A stretch of DNA of 64,000 bases from Dermabacter indicis. Its GTDB lineage: Bacteria; Actinomycetota; Actinomycetes; Actinomycetales; Dermabacteraceae. The notes under the pieces were generated by a model that made no database searches, was not told the DNA's origin, and saw only the letters and a program-made list of their open reading frames with translations. Each line of letters begins with the position of its first letter. Within the stretch, counting starts at the first letter, position 1. Shown here in pieces: positions 37,900 to 45,907 of the stretch. Position numbers and translations under genes: made by a program. The stretch covers positions 1-64,000 of the forward strand of contig CYUG01000012.1 in the NCBI GenBank assembly GCA_001403775.1. Direction: 5' to 3'.

Positions 37900-38951
37900 A
37901 ACTCCTTCTCATTTGCCTCGACGGCATGAGGGCCGATGTGGCCCTTCCCGAATTCGTGGCGGCCGATCCGCACTTCGCGAAGCCCGATCATGACGCGGAT
38001 CCCCGATTCCGTGCCGTGAACGATGCGGGTGAGCCTGCCGTCGGACCCCACGACCCCCCGCTCGACCGCACCCTCCCGCTCGAGGAGGCCCCGAAGAACC
38101 TCGCGCCCACGCTCGCCCGGCTTGCACGCGGGGATGAACAATCGGGCGGGCGCATCACGCCCATGTGGATGACGCCGCCCACGGACTCCGCGCCCGGGTG
38201 GTCGTCGATCCTCACGGGGTCGACCCACGAGGAATGCAATGTGTGGTGGAACGAATTCGTGGGGCATGACCTCGCGCGCCACCCCGACATCCTCTCGCGC
38301 GTGTACTTTGCGAACCCTGCGGCACGCACGCTTGCCGCGGCTACATGGGAGGCGTTCTGCGCGCCACACGGGCTCGGCCCGCTGCTCCAGCACCGTATGG
38401 ATCAGCAGCGCACGGGCCAGCACCAGGCTTTCCATCCCGACCTCAAGGACGGTCTGGACAGCGCAGACGATGACGTTGCGCACTGGGCGACGTGGAAGCT
38501 CCTGCACGAAGGTCCCGATGCGGCCGTCGTGTACTTCGAAGGTGTGGACGGCGCGGGTCACGCGCATGGCGCGGAATCGGAGCAGTATCGCGAGGCGATT
38601 CGGCACGTTGACGAGCTCACGCGCCATCTCGTCAAGGCTGTCGCCGAGCGTTATGAACAGCTCGGTGAGGACTGGCTCGTCGCCGTCACGACCGATCACG
38701 GCCACAAACCCGAGGGTGGGCACGGCGAGGATGAGGTCGAGGTGCGTCGCAGCTTCCTCATCACGCACCGTTTTGGTGCGCCTCTGCCCGAGGCGCTGAC
38801 CTCGCGAGACGTGCTCCATAGCGAAGAGGTCATGTGGATGCTCCTTGACGCAATGGGAGTGACCCAGGGCAGTTACGACGCTGAAAACGTGGGCGTGCTC
38901 CGCGGCATCGAGCAGGTGGGCCCCACGCGCAACCTCGCTTTCGAGTGGTGA
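37896..38951 (+). CDS. alkaline phosphatase-superfamily phosphodiesterase
   Basis: A 351-residue member of the alkaline phosphatase superfamily, nucleotide pyrophosphatase/phosphodiesterase-like. Metal ligands are visible in LLICLDGMRAD, in VYFEGVDGAGHAHG and in VTTDHGHKPEGGHG. The nucleophile should be a Ser or Thr in PPTDSAPGWSSILTG. There is no signal peptide, unlike many family members, so it is cytoplasmic. Its start overlaps the GH38 stop by 4 nt. The mannosidase context suggests a sugar phosphodiester such as phosphomannose as substrate; that is inference. Confidence 0.82.
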   Translation: MKLLLICLDGMRADVALPEFVAADPHFAKPDHDADPRFRAVNDAGEPAVGPHDPPLDRTLPLEEAPKNLAPTLARLARGDEQSGGRITPMWMTPPTDSAPGWSSILTGSTHEECNVWWNEFVGHDLARHPDILSRVYFANPAARTLAAATWEAFCAPHGLGPLLQHRMDQQRTGQHQAFHPDLKDGLDSADDDVAHWATWKLLHEGPDAAVVYFEGVDGAGHAHGAESEQYREAIRHVDELTRHLVKAVAERYEQLGEDWLVAVTTDHGHKPEGGHGEDEVEVRRSFLITHRFGAPLPEALTSRDVLHSEEVMWMLLDAMGVTQGSYDAENVGVLRGIEQVGPTRNLAFEW

Positions 38952-39622
38952 GCCCGCCCGTGGTGGAGGCACTTCCGGGCAAGGTTGCCGGCGTTATTTT
39001 TGATATGGACGACACGCTTTTCGATTCCGAAAAGGCGTGGCACGAGGCGGCCGCGGCCCTCTGGCGCGAGGCTGGCGGGGTTTTCCGCGGCCACGATGAT
39101 CGCGGCGGTACCGTCGAGGATGTCGCCAATGACTACCTCGACGAATTCGGGTTCGAGGGCGCGCGCGAGGACCGGATGGCGGAGGTGTGCGCTCGGCTCG
39201 AGGCCTCGATCCGCGAGCGGCTTCGAACCGACCTCGAGCCTATGCCCGGCGCCGATGCACTCACGTCGCGTCTCGCGCGGGTCATGCCCATCGCGATCGG
39301 CTCCAACTCGCCTCAGGCCATCGTCGAGCAGTGCGTGCAGGCGATTGGCTGGGAGGACCGCTTCACCGCCGCCCTCGGCGTGAGCGCCGGCATGAACCCG
39401 AAGCCGGCCCCCGATCTTTACCTCGAGGCAGCACGGAGCCTGGGCGCCGATCCCCGCGACTGCGTCATCTTTGAGGACTCGCCCACGGGTGCCCGCGCCG
39501 CGGTCGCCGCGGGTGCGTTTGTCGTGACGATTGGCGAGGCTGCGCGCGGAATCGGCTCAGCGGCGGTCGATACGCTTGAACACGACCTGATTACCTCGTG
39601 GACACCGGAGAAGCTGACATGA
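38945..39622 (+). CDS. HAD-family sugar phosphatase-like protein
   Basis: HAD subfamily IA hydrolase (225 aa). Motif I is FDMDDTLFDSE, motif II is IAIGSNSP, and KPAPDLYLEAARSLG and IFEDSPTGARAA give motifs III and IV. Such proteins act on sugar phosphates or as beta-phosphoglucomutases. The start is GTG; 38945 and 38948 are both possible, the latter giving a 4-nt overlap with the previous stop. It follows the phosphodiesterase and may remove the phosphate left by it. Confidence 0.85.
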   Translation: MVSPPVVEALPGKVAGVIFDMDDTLFDSEKAWHEAAAALWREAGGVFRGHDDRGGTVEDVANDYLDEFGFEGAREDRMAEVCARLEASIRERLRTDLEPMPGADALTSRLARVMPIAIGSNSPQAIVEQCVQAIGWEDRFTAALGVSAGMNPKPAPDLYLEAARSLGADPRDCVIFEDSPTGARAAVAAGAFVVTIGEAARGIGSAAVDTLEHDLITSWTPEKLT

Positions 39623-41142
39623 GAACACTCATCCCCGAACCGACCACCGTGCGCGAAATGGGCGGCGAGTTTGCCCTTCCTTCGCCCCTCCCGATCGCGG
39701 GTGGTGGGAACGCTGCCGCGGAGCTTGAGAAGCGGCTCGGTCGTGCCGCGGGCGTGCGCACGAGCGACGGCGCTGGCGGAATCGAGTTTGCCCACGATGC
39801 CTCTCTCGGCGAGGAGGCTTACCGCATGCGTGTGAGCACCGAAGGCATCCGCATCGAAAGCGCCGACGAGCGAGGTGCCGGATGGGCGGTGCAGACCCTG
39901 CTTCAGCTTCTTCCTCCAGCGATTTATTCGGCCGGACCCATGGAGCCGTCCTCTCTCGTCGTCCCCTGCGTCGAGATCGAGGACGCGCCGCGCTACCACT
40001 GGCGCGGCTCCCACATCGACGTGGCCCGCAACTTCCTTCCGCTCGAGGGCCTCTACAGGCACCTCGAGATGATGGCGATGCACAAGCTCAACGTTGTGCA
40101 TCTCCACCTCACCGACGACCAGGGTTGGCGAATCCCCATCGAGGGCTTCCCGAAGCTCATCGAGAAAGGATCCACGCGCCCCGGGACCCTCGCGGGGCAT
40201 CAGCCGCCTCCCGACGAAAACGACTGCGACGATGTTGCCGAGCATGACGGCATCGAATGCGGCGGTTACTACACGCGCGAGGAGATCACCGCTCTGGTTG
40301 AACGCGCGGGGATGCTCGGCATCCAGGTGGTCCCCGAGATCGACATGCCCGGCCATATGGAATCGGTCGTCGCTGCCTACCCCGAGCTCGGCTGCGTGCC
40401 GATCGAGCATCCACGCACGTGCTGGGGCATCTCCGAGCACGTCCTCGCCCTCACTGACGAAGCCGTCGAGTTCTGCCGCGCCGTGCTCACGGATGTCGCC
40501 ACCCTTTTCCCGGGCTCGCCGATCCACGTCGGTGGCGACGAATGCCCTGGAAAGGAATGGCGCGAACACGAACCGTCACGCGCAACCATGGAACGCATCG
40601 GTGCCACGACGCCTGCCGAGGCCCAGGCCTGGTTTGAGAACGAAGTGTGCACGCACGTTCTCGGCATGAACCGCCGCGTGATCGCATGGGATGAGGTGCT
40701 CGAAGGCGGGGTTCCAAACGACACGACCGTGATGGTGTGGCGCAAGTCGGAAGCAATTGAGGAAGCGCTCCGCGCGGGCCACGATGCGATCGCCGCGCCC
40801 ACGGAGTTCACGTATTTCGACTACCGCCAGCACTCCGGGGAGGACCACCCGCTCACGATCGGCGGCAACCTCCCGCTCAGCAAGGTCGCGGGCCTCAGCG
40901 ACCTCCTCGATGCCGTGGGTGGCGGGGGTGAGGGGGCCTTGCTCGGCGCACAGTTCCAGCTGTGGAGCGAATACGTGCACGATTGGGCGAAGGCCGAATA
41001 CCTGCTGTGGCCGCGCGGGTGTTCCGTTGCGCAGCAGCTGTGGTCCGGCTCGGCCGGCAACGCTCGCGAGCTCGCGACCATGGAGGAGCATCTTTCGCGC
41101 CTCACGGCACGCGGCCTCAACTGGTGCCGCACGGCTGAATAG
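39619..41142 (+). CDS. GH20 beta-N-acetylhexosaminidase
   Basis: Family 20 enzyme (507 aa) that releases terminal GlcNAc or GalNAc using substrate-assisted catalysis. The catalytic Asp-Glu pair is D307-E308 in HVGGDECPGKEW. KLNVVHLHLTDDQGWRIPI and VVPEIDMPGHMES are the classic barrel motifs; an N-terminal GH20b domain precedes them. No signal peptide, so it acts inside the cell. GGAG precedes ATG 39619, which overlaps the HAD stop. In N-glycan use it would remove antennary or core GlcNAc. Confidence 0.94.
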   Translation: MRTLIPEPTTVREMGGEFALPSPLPIAGGGNAAAELEKRLGRAAGVRTSDGAGGIEFAHDASLGEEAYRMRVSTEGIRIESADERGAGWAVQTLLQLLPPAIYSAGPMEPSSLVVPCVEIEDAPRYHWRGSHIDVARNFLPLEGLYRHLEMMAMHKLNVVHLHLTDDQGWRIPIEGFPKLIEKGSTRPGTLAGHQPPPDENDCDDVAEHDGIECGGYYTREEITALVERAGMLGIQVVPEIDMPGHMESVVAAYPELGCVPIEHPRTCWGISEHVLALTDEAVEFCRAVLTDVATLFPGSPIHVGGDECPGKEWREHEPSRATMERIGATTPAEAQAWFENEVCTHVLGMNRRVIAWDEVLEGGVPNDTTVMVWRKSEAIEEALRAGHDAIAAPTEFTYFDYRQHSGEDHPLTIGGNLPLSKVAGLSDLLDAVGGGGEGALLGAQFQLWSEYVHDWAKAEYLLWPRGCSVAQQLWSGSAGNARELATMEEHLSRLTARGLNWCRTAE

Positions 41143-41201
41143 CCTTTGATCGGCTCAGCCGTGAGCCGCTCATGAGAGTGCTGTGTTGCTACTGTGGTGG
41201 C

Positions 41202-41879
41202 GTGTCAGTAGAGAAGCTCTCCGGTAGCGTGCAGGATTACCTCAAGGCTGTGTGGGTTCTAGGCGAGTGGTCGAACGAACCCGTGACGACCTCGAAGATT
41301 GCCGCGCGCGTGGGCGTGCGGCCGGCAACGGCATCCGAGACGATTAAGAAACTGGCTAAGCAGGCGCTCGTGGAGCATTCGCCTTACGGGGCGATCACGC
41401 TCTCGGAGGAAGGCCGCTGCCTCGCCCTCGCTATGGTGCGTCGGCATAGACTCATCGAGACCTTCCTCGTTGAAAAGCTCGGCTACGGGTGGGAGGAGGT
41501 GCATGCCGAAGCAGAAGTGCTTGAGCATGCGGTCTCCGATCTTATGGTGGAGAGAATCGACGCCGCGCTGGCGCATCCCACGCGAGACCCGCACGGTGAC
41601 CCGATTCCAGGGCCCGACGGAACATTCGAAACGATCCCCGCATTCCAGCTCACGGATCTTGCGGCTGGGGAGTCGGCACGGGTGGAGCGAGTGTCGGATG
41701 CTGACCCAGCGCTTTTGCAGTTCCTCGCCGGGAAAGGGCTCACCTTTGGGGCGATTGTGCGTGCACGCGAAGCGGAGCCTTTCTCCGAGACGCTCGACCT
41801 TGAGGTCGACGGCGTGAATGGGATAGCGGCGCTCGGCAAGACTGCGACTGACGCTGTGTGGGTCACGGTTCTCGAATAG
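41202..41879 (+). CDS. DtxR-family metal-dependent regulator
   Basis: A DtxR/MntR-type repressor (226 aa). The N-terminus VEKLSGSVQDYLKAVWVL leads to a winged helix (TTSKIAARVGVRPATASETIKKL, in parts). A metal-binding dimerisation domain follows (RHRLIETFLVEKLGY, EAEVLEHAVSD), and then an FeoA-like SH3 domain. GTG 41202 was chosen because VEKLSGS is the normal start of the family; an ATG at 41172 would add ten Cys-containing residues. Convergent with the metal ABC operon, which it probably controls. Confidence 0.9.
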   Translation: MSVEKLSGSVQDYLKAVWVLGEWSNEPVTTSKIAARVGVRPATASETIKKLAKQALVEHSPYGAITLSEEGRCLALAMVRRHRLIETFLVEKLGYGWEEVHAEAEVLEHAVSDLMVERIDAALAHPTRDPHGDPIPGPDGTFETIPAFQLTDLAAGESARVERVSDADPALLQFLAGKGLTFGAIVRAREAEPFSETLDLEVDGVNGIAALGKTATDAVWVTVLE

Positions 41880-42729
41880 AGGGGCGAACCCGAGAGAGCG
41901 CCGTGCGGGCGGCGAGTACGCAGAAAAAGATGAGGCCATAGACGACAGCCATACCCGCGCTCGTCGCCGCGCCGAGCACGTAGGCGAGCCAAAACCCAGC
42001 GAGCGTTCCGAGCGTTGCGACGAGAGCGCTTCCGATGATCATTTCTCGAATGCTTCTGCACCACAGCCTCGCGGTCGCCGCGGGAACCACGACGAGGGCA
42101 AGCACGAGGACGGCTCCAGCTGCGTGAAAAGCGGCCGTCACGGTGAGCGATGTGAGAAACATGAACACCACATTGATGGCTCCCGTGCGCACGCCGATTG
42201 ATTGGGCGAATGCTGGATCGTAGGTCGTGACGGTCAAACGTGGGAACAGCGCGGCGATTACGCCGATGTTAAGGGCGAGAACCGCGAGCATGACGTAGAG
42301 GTATTGCGGTCCAACGTCGATGCCGCCGATGGTGAGAGGTGTCCATGCGGCGAGATTGACATCGCCCACCAAGACCGCGTGTTCATCGAGGTGGACATTG
42401 CCGAAATCGATCGAGATGAGAAGAACGCCGACGCTGAAAAGAGCGGGAAACACAAGGCCCTGCGACGCATCTCCCGCGAGCAAACGCGTGCGTGAGAGTG
42501 CTTCGCTTCCGAGCACGACGAGGAGCCCCGCGCCTGCGGCGCCGACGATGAGCAGGGGAGAGGTAAGAGAGTGCGTCAGCGCATAGCCGATCACGACTCC
42601 CGGAAGAACCGCATGGCTCATACCATCGACCATCATCGAACTCTTGCGAAGTACGACGAAAACTCCGGGAAGGGCAGTAGCGAGTGCCGTCGTGACGGCT
42701 AGGGCACACGTACCAAGGATGAAGTTCAC
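41863..42729 (-). CDS. Mn/Zn ABC permease 2
   Basis: Membrane subunit of a metal importer of the ZnuB/MntB family (288 aa, eight or nine predicted spans). It shows MVDGMSHAVLPGVVIGY, which matches the ATPase-contact region, and FPALFSVGVLLIS. The start is GTG 42729, with GGAGG five nt upstream. It overlaps permease 1 by 4 nt. Its end overlaps the regulator gene's end by 17 nt on the opposite strand. Confidence 0.9.
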   Translation of the reverse strand: MNFILGTCALAVTTALATALPGVFVVLRKSSMMVDGMSHAVLPGVVIGYALTHSLTSPLLIVGAAGAGLLVVLGSEALSRTRLLAGDASQGLVFPALFSVGVLLISIDFGNVHLDEHAVLVGDVNLAAWTPLTIGGIDVGPQYLYVMLAVLALNIGVIAALFPRLTVTTYDPAFAQSIGVRTGAINVVFMFLTSLTVTAAFHAAGAVLVLALVVVPAATARLWCRSIREMIIGSALVATLGTLAGFWLAYVLGAATSAGMAVVYGLIFFCVLAARTALSRVRPSIREP

Positions 42730-43658
42730 GGTTTCCTCCCTTGCCCGGGTGACGATCGAAAAGTGCGGCGCGTCGTCGAAGACGCGACCATGCGCGCAAG
42801 GATTCCACGTCGAGGGGCGCACAGGAGTGACACGACGAGAGCCCCGACGAGCACGAGAACGGTCACGGGTCCGCTCGGCAGTTCCCCGAGCGCGACAGAT
42901 GCATAGGCGCCGAGGCTGCTTGCGCCCGCACCAACGAGAGCGGAGCAAAGTGTCATGGAGGAAAGCTCGCGGGTCCACTGGCGTGCGACCGCCGGAGGGG
43001 TCACAACGAAAGCCACCATGAGCACGAGCCCGACGGCTTTTACTCCCGCGACCGTGGCGATCGCGAGCATGGCGAACATGGCCGCATCGATCGCCTTGCC
43101 GTTCAGTCCGAGTACCGTGCAAAACTCCGGATCGAACGCGCGCAGCGAAAACTCTTTCCACAGGGCGAGCGTCACGAGGATTGCGCACCCGCCGACTATC
43201 GCGCTCGAGGTGATGTCGGCTTTCGTGAGCGTTGAGGCGTTACCGAAAAGAAACGCACCGATCCCACCCTTACCGGGGAGGGAACTTTTACTGATGAACT
43301 GAAGGAGCAGCATACCGGTGCCGAAAAAGAGCGAGAGCGTCGTGGCCATCGCTGCATCGATCGTGAGCGGTGTGCGAGACGCGACGATGTTCGCGACGAG
43401 ATGCGCTGCCGTTCCGGTGACCGCCGCTCCTATGACGAGTAGAAGTGGCGAATGTATGAAGGCGCCCGGACCAAGCGTTGAAAAAAGGAAGGCGAGGAGA
43501 ACCCCGGGGAGGGCTGAATGCGAGATGACGTCGCTCGCAAGCGACTGGTGGCGCACATAGGCGAAGCAGCCGAGCGCCCCAGCGATAGCCCCGATGAGGC
43601 TCGTCCCCACAAGGACGCTGCGGTAGGTGTAGACCGAAAGAAAATCGACGATGCTCAC
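42726..43658 (-). CDS. Mn/Zn ABC permease 1
   Basis: A second membrane subunit of the same importer (310 aa). It contains ASDVISHSALPGVLLAF and the AFVVTPPAVARQW segment typical of the family. The two different permeases suggest a heterodimeric channel, as in Mn/Fe SitCD-type systems. GTG 43658 overlaps the ATPase stop (GTGA) and has AAGG upstream; the longer frame to 43700 is rejected. Confidence 0.9.
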   Translation of the reverse strand: MSIVDFLSVYTYRSVLVGTSLIGAIAGALGCFAYVRHQSLASDVISHSALPGVLLAFLFSTLGPGAFIHSPLLLVIGAAVTGTAAHLVANIVASRTPLTIDAAMATTLSLFFGTGMLLLQFISKSSLPGKGGIGAFLFGNASTLTKADITSSAIVGGCAILVTLALWKEFSLRAFDPEFCTVLGLNGKAIDAAMFAMLAIATVAGVKAVGLVLMVAFVVTPPAVARQWTRELSSMTLCSALVGAGASSLGAYASVALGELPSGPVTVLVLVGALVVSLLCAPRRGILARMVASSTTRRTFRSSPGQGRKP

Positions 43659-44440
43659 GAGTGACCTTCTTCGCGAGAGACGAGGGCGCGCGAGAGACAT
43701 CCATCGAGGTCATACGCGCGCCGAATAGCCACGTCTGTGAGGGTGCGTTCCACGGGGCCCGACGCGATGAGTTCAGTATTGAGAATCGCAACGTCAGAGC
43801 AAAACTCCCGAACAGTCGCAAGATTGTGATGAACGAGCACAACGGTGCGCCCTTTCGACCGGAAGTCGGCAAGAACATCAAAGATTGCACGCTCGCTTCG
43901 CGCATCGACCCCTTGGAATGCTTCGTCGAGGATGAGGAGGTCTGGCTCTTGTACGAGGGCGCGGGCGAGAAAGACGCGTTGGCGCTGACCACCCGAGAGC
44001 TCATTAATGTGGCGTGTGCTCAGATCCTCGAGGCCGACCTGGCGAAGCGCCGCGAGCGCACGCTCACGCTCGCGGCGCCCCGGCCGGCGAAACCACCCGA
44101 GAGTGCCGTAGGTCCCCATTGTCACAACGGTGAGCGTGGTCGCGGGAAAGTCCCAATCGACGCTCAGAGATTGCGGCATGTACCCCACTCGCGAACGCGC
44201 CACGCGGAGGCTTTGTCCGAAAAACTCGGCCGTGCCCGTGAGGGGTGGAACGAGCCCAAGCATGGCTTTGAGCAGAGTGGATTTTCCCGCCCCGTTGGGC
44301 CCGACGATTGCCATGCAGGCGCCGCGTGCCACCTCGAGCGTGACACCTTTGAGGACGATATTTTCGCGGTAGGCGACTGTCATGTCGGTGACGCGACACG
44401 CGGGCGCGGCGACACTCTTAGCAGGGGGTTGCGCCGTCAC
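43655..44440 (-). CDS. Mn/Zn ABC ATPase
   Basis: ATP-binding subunit (261 aa): Walker A GPNGAGKST at residues 47-55, signature LSGGQRQRVFLARAL, Walker B LLILDEAF, and the H-loop VLVHHNL. The start is GTG 44440, overlapping the stop of the binding-protein gene. Part of the four-gene metal import operon. Confidence 0.95.
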   Translation of the reverse strand: MTAQPPAKSVAAPACRVTDMTVAYRENIVLKGVTLEVARGACMAIVGPNGAGKSTLLKAMLGLVPPLTGTAEFFGQSLRVARSRVGYMPQSLSVDWDFPATTLTVVTMGTYGTLGWFRRPGRRERERALAALRQVGLEDLSTRHINELSGGQRQRVFLARALVQEPDLLILDEAFQGVDARSERAIFDVLADFRSKGRTVVLVHHNLATVREFCSDVAILNTELIASGPVERTLTDVAIRRAYDLDGCLSRALVSREEGHS

Positions 44441-45378
44441 TTCGCAAGCGCCTCCGCGACAGCGTCAACGTTGTGGGTGAAAGCTCCCAGGTACGTGTCG
44501 ACCCCGGGTTCCGCTCCAAGGGAATCCGCGTACAGCTTGGCATCCGAGATCTTGACGTCCCACCCTTTCGCGTGCACGGCTTCTTGGAGACTCTTGATGG
44601 CCTGCGGGTTGGCCTGGTTGTCGAGGAAGATCGTGGGAACTTTCTTCGAGGCGATGAGGGCTGCAAGCTCGTCGATTTCCTTTGCGCTCCGCTTGGCTTC
44701 CGTCGAGATGAAATCGGTCGCGTGAACCTCGAGATCGAAATGCTTTCCGAAATAGTTGAAGGCGTCGTGTCCCGTCACGAGGATGCGGGGCGCATCGATC
44801 TTTGCGAGTTTTGCGTCGGCCTCACTCACTGCTGCGCGAATTTTTTCCTTGTATTTCTCGGCGTTCGCGCGATAGGTTTTTTCGTTTTTGGGGTCGGCCT
44901 CGGCGATCTTGTCGGCAACCGAGTCAACGGCGATGAGCCATGCTTCAGGGCTGTTCCAGATGTGCGGGTCATGGAGCGGGCGCCCTTTGTCGTCCTTTTC
45001 TGGCCACGGCAGGAGAAGCTTCTCGGGGATCTTCGAGCCGACAGCGAGTTGACGATCGCCGAAGCTTTCGAGCTGAGAGGTCATGTGGGCCTCGAGGTTC
45101 AAGCCGTTCCAGAAAACGAGGTCGGCGCTTCGCATTTTTTCGATGTCTTGGGTGGAGGGCTGGTAGGTGTGGGGATCCCCTCCGGGACCCACCATCGTCG
45201 TGATCTCGGCGTCTGGGGCGATGTTCGCGACGGCATCGGCGAGGTAGCCCGTCGTCGCGTACACGGAGAGTTTCTTGCCGTCGTCTTGGCGTGCGGTTTG
45301 GCCTGAGCAGCCTGTGAGTGCGAGCGCCATGGCAGCGAAGGCAACGACGGCAGCGCGTGCTGACTTTCGAAGGTTCAC
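44437..45378 (-). CDS. Mn/Zn ABC binding lipoprotein
   Basis: A cluster A-1 metal-binding lipoprotein (313 aa) with lipobox LTGC. Metal ligands are the His of GGDPHTYQPS, the His of LHDPHIWNSP and VTGHDAF, and the Asp of AEPGVDTYLG. There is no His-rich loop, which favours manganese or iron over zinc, in line with the DtxR-type regulator. First gene of the operon; a palindrome at 45499 lies 121 nt upstream. Confidence 0.92.
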   Translation of the reverse strand: MNLRKSARAAVVAFAAMALALTGCSGQTARQDDGKKLSVYATTGYLADAVANIAPDAEITTMVGPGGDPHTYQPSTQDIEKMRSADLVFWNGLNLEAHMTSQLESFGDRQLAVGSKIPEKLLLPWPEKDDKGRPLHDPHIWNSPEAWLIAVDSVADKIAEADPKNEKTYRANAEKYKEKIRAAVSEADAKLAKIDAPRILVTGHDAFNYFGKHFDLEVHATDFISTEAKRSAKEIDELAALIASKKVPTIFLDNQANPQAIKSLQEAVHAKGWDVKISDAKLYADSLGAEPGVDTYLGAFTHNVDAVAEALAK

Positions 45379-45498
45379 GTTATCCCTTTGATGCTGGAGT
45401 GAAGACGTGCCGAGCAGGCGTGCATCCGTGCACGTCGGATGTCGATCCGTCTCTCGCGCCCTATGACGCGAGAAATCCAGGATGCACTAACAACGAAG

Positions 45499-45512
45499 TT
45501 AGGGCAACCTAA
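45499..45512. promoter_or_regulatory. DtxR-type operator candidate
   Basis: TTAGGGCAACCTAA has TTAGG and CCTAA half-sites four nt apart, the spacing of the core of the DtxR/IdeR box (TTAGGTTAGCCTAA). It lies upstream of the metal importer and is the obvious target for the regulator at 41202. Confidence 0.65.
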
Positions 45513-45569
45513 AATCGTGAGTGTTGTGTGTCACGAGAGCGCGGTCGAGCAAGGAAGATGCATCGTTAT

Positions 45570-45741
45570 GCGCCCTCGCGCCTCGATTTAACCGTGGGTC
45601 GGCTTCTCTCGATCAGCCGGGTGTTCTGGAGTGCTACGTATGGAGCATCGAAGGGTGTCCGCTTCGTGTTCGACGCTGACATCGTTCCCGAGGGGAGCTT
45701 CGTGGGATAGTCCGTTTACAGGAGGCGGAGCTTGAGGCTTA
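45570..45741 (+). pseudogene. NUDIX gene remnant
   Basis: The reading frame encodes LDLTVGRLLSIS and GVRFVFDADIVPE, matching LDLSVGRLLSVS and GVHFVFDAGVVPE of the gene at 30522. A second frame then gives VRLQEAELEA before a stop. Both the NUDIX box and the C-terminus are gone. A duplicate that has decayed. Confidence 0.75.
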
Positions 45742-45822
45742 GGCGCCAGAGAGTTTCTTCGCGATCCGGGCAAACGGGGTGAAATCCCCGGCGGGGGAGC
45801 GAAACACCTCGGGGTTTGCGAT

Positions 45823-45849
45823 TCCGACGGTAGTCAGGCAACCGTCGGA
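45823..45849. repeat. inverted pair of the 12-bp motif
   Basis: TCCGACGGT, nine-nt spacer, ACCGTCGGA: a perfect 9-bp inverted repeat. The right arm belongs to an exact copy of the motif (45838-45849). It lies 82 nt after the NUDIX remnant and 59 nt beyond the stop of the next gene; it may double as a terminator. Confidence 0.65.
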
Positions 45850-45907
45850 TTTCACATCAAGAGCTGATGCCGCCGGGCCTAGCTTCCCGGCTACGCCAGC
45901 CCAACAT

